The position numbers and the translations under genes are program-made. The notes beneath the pieces were generated by a model. That model ran no database searches, was not told the DNA's origin, and was given only the letters and a program-made list of their open reading frames with translations. From Streptomyces albofaciens JCM 4342 (GTDB lineage: Bacteria > Actinomycetota > Actinomycetes > Streptomycetales > Streptomycetaceae): DNA of 64,000 nt. The number at the start of each line of letters is the position of its first letter. The stretch's first letter is position 1. Below are positions 17,578-24,310 of the stretch, piece after piece. The stretch is from assembly GCF_008634025.1 (NCBI RefSeq), contig NZ_PDCM01000001.1, positions 1,292,001 to 1,356,000 of the forward strand, written 5' to 3'.

Positions 17578-17891
17578 CGGTTCGGTCCCTTCTCCTAGCC
17601 GTGCCGCACGGTCGAACACGCAGGGTGCTCGTGCGATTACGCAGCGCTTTCGGGGAAGATGCTGCCAGCGTCCGCGCCCCCTGCCATTGCCCCTAACGAG
17701 TGATATCGGGGGCGTGCGGGGTGCATTGGCGTAACCTCCGGCGGTTGTGCGCCGCCGGAGTGCGGCTCGCTCACCGCACGCTCCCAGGCGCGGTGAGAGC
17801 AAGGTTTCGCGGTGGTCACGCACCGCCACAGAAGGGAAACGCGCCCTCCCTAGCGTCCGGTACGGCGACATGACGCGAGCTGGGAGGCGCG
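17578..17891. promoter_or_regulatory. Divergent promoter region between lasso A and narK, with GCGGTGA repeats
   Basis: No gene in these 314 bases. CTCACCGC (17770-17777) and GCGGTGAG (17790-17797) form a perfect 8-bp inverted repeat; GCGGTG (17809-17814) and CACCGC (17821-17826) repeat the same half-site. TAGCGT at 17851-17856 fits a -10 for narK, with transcription starting near 17863. The repeated half-sites just upstream of that promoter look like binding sites for one regulator, possibly the wHTH protein encoded at 19390. I see no clear -10 for the lasso operon. Confidence 0.4.
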
Positions 17892-19292
17892 ATGACAGGC
17901 ACGGCAACGGCTACGGGCGGACCTCCGGTGCCGCCCCCCGCGCGGGGAGCGGGCCGCTGGATCGAACGGTGGGACCCGGAGGACCCGGTCTTCTGGGCGG
18001 AGCACGGACGGCGGATCGCCCGGCGCAACCTGGTGCTCTCCATCGTCTGCGAGCACATCGGGTTCTCCGTGTGGAGCCTGTGGTCGGTCCTGGTCCTGTT
18101 CCTGGGGCCGGAGTACGGCATCGACGCGGCCGGGAAGTTCTTCCTGGTGGCGGTGGCGACGCTGGTGGGGGCGGTGCTGCGGGTGCCGTACACCTTCGCG
18201 GTCGCGCGGTTCGGCGGGCGCAACTGGACGGTGTTCAGCGTGGCGCTGCTGCTGGTCCCCACCGCCGCCGCGGCGTTCGCGCTGCGGCCGGGCACCCCGT
18301 ACCCGGTCTTCCTGATGGTCGCGGCGCTGGCCGGGGTCGGCGGCGGCAACTTCGCCTCGTCCATGACGAACATCAACTCCTTCTACCCGCTGCGGAAGAA
18401 GGGCTGGGCGCTCGGCCTGAACGCGGGCGGCGGCAACCTCGGCGTGCCCGTGGTCCAGCTGCTCGGCCTGCTCGTCATCGCCACCGCGGGCGCGGCCCAC
18501 CCACGGCTCCTGCTCGCCGTCTACCTGCCGCTGACCGTGGCCGCCGCGGTGCTGGCGGCGCTGTTCATGGACAACCTGCGGCCGGTGCGCAACGACACCG
18601 GCGCCGCCCGGGACGCGGCCCGCGACCCGCACACCTGGCTCGTCTCGCTGCTCTACCTCGGCACGTTCGGCTCCTTCATCGGCTACGGCTTCGCCTTCGG
18701 CCTCGTCCTCCAGGCCCAGTTCGCGCGCACGCCCCTCCAGGCGGCGTCGCTGACCTTCATCGGGCCGCTGCTCGGCTCGCTGGTGCGGCCGGTGGGCGGC
18801 CGGCTGGCGGACCGCTACGGCGGAGCCCGGATCACCCTGGTGAACTTCGCGGCGATGGCCGCCGCCACCGGCGTGGTGATCGTGGCGTCCGCGCGGCACT
18901 CGCTGCCCGTCTTCCTCGCCGGCTTCGTCGCCCTGTTCGCGCTGTCCGGGCTCGGCAACGGCTCCACGTACAAGATGATCCCCGGCATCTTCCACGCCAA
19001 GGCGCTGGCGAAGGGCCTGACGGGAGCGGCCGCGGCGGCCCACGGGCGGCGGCTGTCCGGTGCGGCGATGGGCCTGATCGGCGCGGTCGGCGCGCTCGGC
19101 GGACTGGGCATCAACCTCGCCTTCCGCGAGGCGTTCGAGGCGGCCGGGACGGGCACCCCGGCGTTCGTGGCCTTCCTCGGCTGCTACGCGCTGTGCTCCG
19201 CGGTGACCTGGACCGTATACCTGAGGCGGGCGGCGCCCACCGCGCCCGTACGGACACCGGAGGCGTCCGAGCCCGCACTCGCGGAGGTGTGA
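17892..19292 (+). CDS. narK: NarK-family nitrate/nitrite transporter
   Basis: A 466-residue MFS permease with about twelve helices. The nitrate signature is visible as GVGGGNFASSMTNINSFYP near residues 148-166, and GLGNGSTYKMIPGIF in the second half gives the paired nitrate-binding loops of the NarK/NasA family. It should import nitrate or exchange nitrate for nitrite. ATG 17892 has GGGAGG six bases upstream. The HemD/wHTH regulator follows 97 bases on, the same pairing that I recall for narK3 in Mycobacterium. Direction of transport cannot be read from sequence. Confidence 0.9.
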   Translation: MTGTATATGGPPVPPPARGAGRWIERWDPEDPVFWAEHGRRIARRNLVLSIVCEHIGFSVWSLWSVLVLFLGPEYGIDAAGKFFLVAVATLVGAVLRVPYTFAVARFGGRNWTVFSVALLLVPTAAAAFALRPGTPYPVFLMVAALAGVGGGNFASSMTNINSFYPLRKKGWALGLNAGGGNLGVPVVQLLGLLVIATAGAAHPRLLLAVYLPLTVAAAVLAALFMDNLRPVRNDTGAARDAARDPHTWLVSLLYLGTFGSFIGYGFAFGLVLQAQFARTPLQAASLTFIGPLLGSLVRPVGGRLADRYGGARITLVNFAAMAAATGVVIVASARHSLPVFLAGFVALFALSGLGNGSTYKMIPGIFHAKALAKGLTGAAAAAHGRRLSGAAMGLIGAVGALGGLGINLAFREAFEAAGTGTPAFVAFLGCYALCSAVTWTVYLRRAAPTAPVRTPEASEPALAEV

Positions 19293-19323
19293 CGCGCGGG
19301 GCCCCGGGTGCCCGCGGCGGTCC

Positions 19324-19339
19324 GTAACAGCTGGGAAAT
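19324..19339 (+). promoter_or_regulatory. GlnR-like box upstream of the HemD/wHTH gene
   Basis: GTAAC (19324-19328), six bases, GAAAT (19335-19339). This matches the GTnAC-n6-GAAAc half of the GlnR consensus in actinomycetes, where GlnR controls nitrogen and nitrate genes. Only one a/b pair is seen, while strong sites have two. It lies 51 bases before the gene start at 19390. Confidence 0.45.
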
Positions 19340-19349
19340 ACTGCGGGAG

Positions 19350-19379
19350 CGAGCCTGTCACCGGCGGTTGGCAGGCTCG
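19350..19379 (+). other. Hairpin in the narK-hemD/wHTH gap
   Basis: CGAGCCTG (19350-19357) pairs with CAGGCTCG (19372-19379) around a 14-base loop. It could end narK mRNA or fold in the leader of the next gene. Confidence 0.4.
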
Positions 19380-19389
19380 GACCTCCACG

Positions 19390-20688
19390 ATGCCCGGCGG
19401 CACCGGAGCCGGGACGAGCCAGGGACGGACGATGGACGAGGGCGAGCACGAGCACGACGAGCGGCGGGACGACGGCGCGCGGCACGGCGGACGGGACGGC
19501 GCACCGGACGGCGGGCGGCAGCGCGACGGCCGGGCGCGGGCCGGGGCGGCCGGACCCGGCGGCGTACGGCCGCTGGACGGGTTCACCGTCGGGGTGACCG
19601 CGGCCCGCCGGGCCGAGGAGCTGGGCGCCCTGCTCGAACGGCGCGGCGCCCAGGTCCTGCACGCCCCCGCGCTGCGCATCGTGCCGCTGCCGGACGACGC
19701 GGAACTGCTCGCCGCCACCAAGGACCTGATCGACCGGGCGCCCGACGTGGTGATCGCGACCACCGCGATCGGCTTCCGGGGCTGGATCGAGGCGGCGGAG
19801 GGCTGGGGGCTCGGCACGGCGCTGCTCGGCCGGCTCGGCGCGGTCGAACTGCTCGCCCGCGGCCCGAAGGTCAAGGGCGCCATCCGCGCGGCCGGGCTGA
19901 CCGAGACCTGGTCGCCGACGTCCGAATCGCTGGCCGAGGTGCTGGACCGGCTCCTGGAGGAGGGCGTTCGCGGGCGGCGGGTGGTCATCCAGCTGCACGG
20001 CGAACCGCTGCCCGGCTTCGTCGAGTCGCTGCGGGCGGGCGGCGCCGAGGTGGTCGGTGTCCCGGTGTACCGGTGGATGCCGCCCGCCGACATCGGGCCC
20101 GTCGACCGGCTGCTGGACGCGGCGGTCGGCCGCGGCCTGGACGCGGTCACCTTCACCAGCGCGCCGGCCGCCACCTCACTGCTGCGCCGCGCCGAGGAGC
20201 GCGGCATGCGCGACGAGCTGCTGCGCGCGCTGCGGCACGATGTGCTGCCCGCCTGTGTCGGACCGGTCACCGCGCTGCCGCTGGAGGCCCACGAGGTGAC
20301 CACGTACCAGCCCGAACGCTTCCGGCTCGGCCCGCTGGTCCAGCTCCTGTGCCAGGAACTGCCGCACCGCAGCCGCCCGTTGACGGTCGCCGGGCGGCGG
20401 CTGGAGCTGCGCGGGCAGGCCGTCCTGGTCGACGGTGACCTGCGGCCCGTGCCCCCGGCGGGCATGGCGCTGCTGCGGGCGCTGGCCCGCAGGCCCGGCT
20501 GGGTGGTCTCCCGCGCCGACTTGCTGCGCGCGCTGCCGGGGGCCGGACGCGACGAGCACGCGGTGGAGACGGCGATGGCCCGGCTGCGCAGCGCGCTGGG
20601 GGCGCCGAAGCTGATCCAGACGGTGGTCAAGCGGGGGTACCGGCTGGCGCTGGACCCACGGCTGGGGGCCAAGTACGGCGACACGTGA
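19390..20688 (+). CDS. Uroporphyrinogen-III synthase-like protein fused to a winged-helix DNA-binding domain
   Basis: A 432-residue two-domain regulator. After a low-complexity N-terminus (about 1-60) a HemD-like fold runs from about 62 to 325 (FTVGVTAARRAEELGALLERRG; VTFTSAPAATSLLRRA). The C-terminal 100 residues are an OmpR/PhoB-type winged helix (RRPGWVVSRADLLRAL, AVETAMARLRSALG, IQTVVKRGYRL). In actinobacteria this fusion sits beside narK or nitrite reductase genes and is thought to be a nitrogen-oxide regulator, not a haem enzyme. The start is uncertain: ATG 19390 gives the longest form; ATG 19432 is also possible. Confidence 0.88.
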   Translation: MPGGTGAGTSQGRTMDEGEHEHDERRDDGARHGGRDGAPDGGRQRDGRARAGAAGPGGVRPLDGFTVGVTAARRAEELGALLERRGAQVLHAPALRIVPLPDDAELLAATKDLIDRAPDVVIATTAIGFRGWIEAAEGWGLGTALLGRLGAVELLARGPKVKGAIRAAGLTETWSPTSESLAEVLDRLLEEGVRGRRVVIQLHGEPLPGFVESLRAGGAEVVGVPVYRWMPPADIGPVDRLLDAAVGRGLDAVTFTSAPAATSLLRRAEERGMRDELLRALRHDVLPACVGPVTALPLEAHEVTTYQPERFRLGPLVQLLCQELPHRSRPLTVAGRRLELRGQAVLVDGDLRPVPPAGMALLRALARRPGWVVSRADLLRALPGAGRDEHAVETAMARLRSALGAPKLIQTVVKRGYRLALDPRLGAKYGDT

Positions 20689-20697
20689 CGTAGCGCT

Positions 20698-20765
20698 CGT
20701 ACGCCGGCGTCCGGCCCCGACCCGTACGTCTGCGTCCGGGGCTCCGGCCGTACGTCAGCGTCCGG
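20698..20765. repeat. Three direct repeats of a 17-bp unit between convergent genes
   Basis: CGTACGTCTGCGTCCGG-like units begin at 20698, 20723 and 20749, spaced 25-26 bases. They fill the start of the gap between the regulator and the convergent methyltransferase gene. No terminator hairpin of the usual kind is evident here. Confidence 0.7.
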
Positions 20766-20841
20766 GACCCCGGCCCGCACAACCCGGATCCGGGCACCGC
20801 CCCGTAGGGCCGTGCCCGGCCGCCCGCCGGCCCGCCCGCCG

Positions 20842-21618
20842 CTATGCCGGGTTCGACACCCGGATCTTCGACTGGCCGTGCGGCCGGGTCTCCCAGTCCT
20901 CCATGAACCGGGCCTCCAGCCCGTGCTTGCGGGCCAGCGCGAGCAGCGTCTCGGTGCGGTAGTAGAAGTCCTCGCGCAGCACCTGGTGCTCGGCGCCCTC
21001 GGTGCGGTCGAAGGTGAAGTCGAAGAACCCGCCCGGCGCCAGGATGCGGCCGACGTGCCGCAGGCCCTCGTCGATGACGGACAGCGGCGAGTGGGAGAAG
21101 ACGCTGTGCGCGTGCACCACGTCGAAGTGCGCGTCCGGCAGGAAGTCGAACGTCAGGTCCTGGGTGACCGTCAGATGCGGCAGCTTGTCCTGGAGTTCGT
21201 AGGTGACCAGCGTCTTCTTGGCTGCGACGAGGATGTCGGGGGAGATGTCGATGCCGTAGTAGTTGCCGCTGTCGAGGTATTCGATGAAGCGCCAGCCGGC
21301 CCGCAGGTTGCCGCAGCCGATGTCCAGCATCCGCATCTCCGGCCGCAGGCCGTGTTCCTTCAGGTAGGCGAACTGCATCTCGCCCAGCGCCAGCCACCGT
21401 TCGTGGCTGCGGCTGCCGACCGCCGCCTCCGGGCTGCGTCCGGCGTCGGAGGCCATCACGGCGCGGTAGTACGCGATGTGGTCGGGGTGCTTCAGGCGCA
21501 GCCAGCCGTCCCGGGCGGTGCGCTTGAGGTACGGCCCGATGCGATCGGGGTGGTTGATCGCGTAACGGACCTTGTGCGTCAGGCTGGAGCGGTTCTTGAG
21601 CAGGGTCTTGGCCGACAT
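20842..21618 (-). CDS. SAM-dependent class I methyltransferase
   Basis: A 258-residue protein with motif I MLDIGCGNLRAG (about 118-129), acidic residue after strand 2 in YYGIDISPDIL, and motif IV-like HFDVVHAHSVFSH. It therefore binds S-adenosylmethionine, but the acceptor is unknown. The N-terminal 110 residues are helical and basic and may position substrate. ATG 21618 is chosen because the -10 element TATAGT on the minus strand (21626-21631) ends seven bases before it, predicting a leaderless mRNA. It is divergent from the CGNR regulator gene at 21761. Confidence 0.85.
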   Translation of the reverse strand: MSAKTLLKNRSSLTHKVRYAINHPDRIGPYLKRTARDGWLRLKHPDHIAYYRAVMASDAGRSPEAAVGSRSHERWLALGEMQFAYLKEHGLRPEMRMLDIGCGNLRAGWRFIEYLDSGNYYGIDISPDILVAAKKTLVTYELQDKLPHLTVTQDLTFDFLPDAHFDVVHAHSVFSHSPLSVIDEGLRHVGRILAPGGFFDFTFDRTEGAEHQVLREDFYYRTETLLALARKHGLEARFMEDWETRPHGQSKIRVSNPA

Positions 21619-21625
21619 GGCCCGG

Positions 21626-21658
21626 ACTATACAGCAGATGTATACGCGCGATGTATAG
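21626..21658 (-). promoter_or_regulatory. Methyltransferase promoter with three TATACA/TGTATA half-sites
   Basis: The -10 is TATAGT. Overlapping it are CTATACA (21627-21633), GATGTATAC (21637-21645) and GATGTATAG (21650-21658); the outer two form a 7-bp inverted repeat and GTATAC in the middle is itself palindromic. The patch is strikingly AT-rich and looks like a repressor operator overlapping the promoter. Confidence 0.6.
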
Positions 21659-21760
21659 ATCGTCCGCGGCGCGGCGCGCGGCGGTGCCGAGGGTTCCGGC
21701 CCCGGGCCGTGCCGGGCACTCTGATAGGGCAAGGGTTGTCTCCCAGAGAGTGACGGGCAC

Positions 21761-22390
21761 ATGGCGGCGCCTTTTGACCTGCGGTTCGACTGCGGGCGGA
21801 TCTGCCTGGACCTGATGGCCACGACCGGCCGCGCCACCGAACGCCTGGCCGGCCCCGAACACTTGGCGGCCTGGCTGGTGGGTTCGGGTGTCGTCCCCGG
21901 CGGCGCCCAGCTCGGCGCCGTCGACCGCGGCTGGGTCGTGCGCTTCCGGACGCTGCGCGAACTGCTGCGCCGCGTCGTCCACGACGAACTGCGCGGCCGG
22001 GCCGCCGAGGCCGACCTGCGCCTGCTCAACGCGGCCGCCGCCGCGGCGGTGCCGCCCGCCCGCGCCGTACGCGCCGAGGACGGCGCCCTGGTGCGGGCGT
22101 TCGCCGGGCCGCCCGACTGCGCCGGGCTGCTGGCGGCGGTCGCGCGGGACGCCATAGGGATGCTGACCGACGCGGCGGCGCGCGGCCAACTGCGGCAGTG
22201 CGAGGGCGAGAGCTGCTCACTGGTGTACCTGGACACCTCGCGCGGCCGGCGGCGCCGGTGGTGCTCCAGCGAGGTGTGCGGCAACCGGGAGCGGGTGGCG
22301 CGGCACCGCAGGCGGGCCACCCGCCGGATGGACGGCGCGGTTGCGGAGGCGAAGGCGGTGGGCGGGGCGCCCGTCGCCGGGGTCGGCTGA
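21761..22390 (+). CDS. CGNR zinc-finger/ABATE-type transcriptional regulator
   Basis: A 209-residue protein. The N-terminal 140 residues form an ABATE-like domain (FDLRFDCGRICLDLMAT, WVVRFRTLRELLRRVV). The C-terminus has the CGNR zinc finger: CEGESC, YLDTSRGRRRRWCSSEVCGNRERVARHRRR, with four cysteines for one zinc and basic residues for DNA contact. Such proteins are putative stress regulators. It is divergent from the methyltransferase, separated by the TATACA repeat patch, so either could be controlled there. Confidence 0.88.
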   Translation: MAAPFDLRFDCGRICLDLMATTGRATERLAGPEHLAAWLVGSGVVPGGAQLGAVDRGWVVRFRTLRELLRRVVHDELRGRAAEADLRLLNAAAAAAVPPARAVRAEDGALVRAFAGPPDCAGLLAAVARDAIGMLTDAAARGQLRQCEGESCSLVYLDTSRGRRRRWCSSEVCGNRERVARHRRRATRRMDGAVAEAKAVGGAPVAGVG

Positions 22391-22661
22391 GCACATTCCG
22401 TACGACCTCGCGCACGGGCGCGCGAACGCCCGCCGGGCCCCGCGCTCGATTCCCCCCGGTACCCGCCGGATTCGCCCGTCCGGAACTGAGTCGGCGCGGG
22501 TCCGTATCCGTACTTCCGGCTGAAAGGGCCTGGCCCAGCAGGGGAACCGAGACGAGGAGGCCGGACATGCGCGAGCCCAGCCACGGACGGCGGGACGAGG
22601 TGAGCGACGGTGCGGACGGCGACCGCTGTGACACCGGCGACGCGCGTGAGGGCTGATACGC

Positions 22662-23246
22662 ATGCGCAGCGAATGTCCGATCCGCGCTATCGACCCGGGA
22701 GTTGGCGTGCGCAAGGATGCCGTCGTGGCAGACAGTACGGCGCCGGACGAGGAGCTGATGCGGGCCCTCTACGAGGAGCACGCCGGCCCGCTGCTCGCCT
22801 TCGTGCTGCGCCTGGTGGCCGGCGACCGGCACCGGGCGGAGGACGTGGTGCAGGAGACCCTGCTGCGGGCCTGGCGCAACGCCGACCGGCTCCAGCACGC
22901 GACCGGCTCCCTCCGCCCCTGGCTGGTGACCGTCGCCCGGCGCATCGTCATCGACAGCCACCGCAGCCGTCAGGCCCGCCCTCAGGAGGTCGACGCCGCT
23001 CCCCTGGAATCGATGCCGGCCGCCGACGAGATCGACCGGGCCCTGCGCCTGATGACGATCACCGAAGCGCTCGGCGACCTCAGCCAAGCCCACCGAGAGG
23101 CCCTGATAGAGACCTATTTCAAGGGACGTACCGTCAGCGAGGCGGCCGAGGTGCTGCACGTACCGGCCGGGACCATCCGGTCCCGCGTCTTCTACGCGCT
23201 GCGCTCCCTGAAGCTCTCGCTCGAAGAACGAGGAGTGACGGCGTGA
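22662..23246 (+). CDS. ECF-type RNA polymerase sigma factor
   Basis: A 194-residue sigma-70 family member of two-domain ECF type. Region 2 is LMRALYEEHAGPLLAFVLRLV through RAEDVVQETLLRAWRNA and SLRPWLVTVARRIVIDSHRS; region 4 is LGDLSQAHREALIETYFKGRTVSEAAEVLHVPAGTIRSRV, the -35-binding helix-turn-helix. It directs RNA polymerase to a stress regulon. The start could also be GTG in VRKDAVV or VADSTAP; ATG 22662 has GAGGG about nine bases upstream. Its last codons overlap the anti-sigma gene (GTGA), so the two proteins are made together and kept in balance. Confidence 0.9.
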   Translation: MRSECPIRAIDPGVGVRKDAVVADSTAPDEELMRALYEEHAGPLLAFVLRLVAGDRHRAEDVVQETLLRAWRNADRLQHATGSLRPWLVTVARRIVIDSHRSRQARPQEVDAAPLESMPAADEIDRALRLMTITEALGDLSQAHREALIETYFKGRTVSEAAEVLHVPAGTIRSRVFYALRSLKLSLEERGVTA

Positions 23247-23983
23247 CGCGGCCCAGCGAACCCGTGGAACACACCGACGTCGGCGCCTACGCGCTGGGCG
23301 TCCTGGGCGACGCCGAGGCGGCCCGCTTCGAGGAGCACCTGGCCGGCTGCGACCGGTGCGCCGCCGAACTGGACGACCTCATGGACCTGCCGCCCCTGCT
23401 CGCCGACGTCCGGGAGTCCGCGCCCGACACGGAGGCGGTCGTCGCGGTGCCCGGCCCCGCCGTCCTGGAAGGGCTGCTGGCCGAGGCCGGCGCGGCCCGC
23501 CGGACCCGGCGCCGGCGCCGCCTGTACCTGGTCGCCGCCGCCGCGGTGCTCGTCGCCGGCGGCCCCTTCGCCACGTACGCGCTGATCTCGGGGGACGCCG
23601 AGGAGGCCCCCGAACACCTGGCGAGCTACGCCCGCACGATGTACGAACACGGCGAGAAGGCCGGCACCGTCGACCCGGTGACCAAGGTCGCCGCCAGCGT
23701 CTCCATGGAGCGCAAGCCCTGGGGCACCCACGTCGCCCTCAAGCTGGGCAACGTCCGCGGCCCCCTGACCTGCGACCTGGTCGCGGTCGGCAAGAGCGGC
23801 GCCGAGCAGACCGTGACGACCTGGGCGGTGCCCCCGGGCGGCTACGGCATCAAGGACGGCGCCGCCAAGTGGAACAAGGAACCCCTCTACACGCACGGCG
23901 GCTCGGCCATGAACCGCTCCAACATCGACCGCTTCGAGGTCCGCACTCTGGACGGCAGGCGGCTGGCCGAGATCAAGGTCTGA
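23243..23983 (+). CDS. Zinc-binding anti-sigma factor, single-pass membrane protein
   Basis: A 246-residue anti-sigma factor. The N-terminal ZAS domain has HLAGCDRC (His-x3-Cys-x2-Cys), which binds zinc and can release the sigma factor on oxidation or on membrane signals. A helix at about 93-112 (LYLVAAAAVLVAGGPFATYAL) crosses the membrane. The outer domain (about 135-246) resembles the beta-sandwich sensor common in Streptomyces anti-sigma proteins. The GTG start overlaps the sigma stop codon. Confidence 0.9.
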   Translation: MTRPSEPVEHTDVGAYALGVLGDAEAARFEEHLAGCDRCAAELDDLMDLPPLLADVRESAPDTEAVVAVPGPAVLEGLLAEAGAARRTRRRRRLYLVAAAAVLVAGGPFATYALISGDAEEAPEHLASYARTMYEHGEKAGTVDPVTKVAASVSMERKPWGTHVALKLGNVRGPLTCDLVAVGKSGAEQTVTTWAVPPGGYGIKDGAAKWNKEPLYTHGGSAMNRSNIDRFEVRTLDGRRLAEIKV

Positions 23984-24310
23984 CCGGCCGCGCGCCGTAG
24001 GCCACGCGCCACCGGCCGCGCCCCACCGGGCAGGCGCCACCGGTTACGCGCCATCGGTTCATCGGTCGAGCGACACCGGCCGCCGCCCGCGCGGAGCCCG
24101 TGGCCCCGCCTCCCGGCCCATGTCCTCCCGTATCGGGGCCCACCCCTGCCCTCATAACAGAACGGAGCCGCTGATTCCGCGCGGGACGCCCACCCGAGCT
24201 GCCCGGTTTGGTCCCGCCCGGTGGTGATTTGGTCCTTCGGGTCAGGTGCGCCCGGTGCCCGGTTCGCGTACGGTTGACGGCTGCCCTACGCACAGAAGAA
24301 GGGGGCCTGG
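23984..24310. other. Intergenic region with CGCGCCACCGG direct repeats
   Basis: No gene in 327 bases. The first 80 bases hold degenerate direct repeats of GCGCCACCGG (near 24007, 24036, 24050). Further on TTTGGTCC occurs twice (24209 and 24230 area). TACGGT at 24269-24274 is a possible -10 for the helicase-like gene at 24311, which has GGGGG as ribosome-binding site. Confidence 0.4.

Noticed and set aside
17850..20780. 976-residue minus-strand frame opposite narK and the HemD/wHTH gene
   Set aside because: Two real plus-strand genes with clear motifs occupy it; the minus translation is low-complexity.
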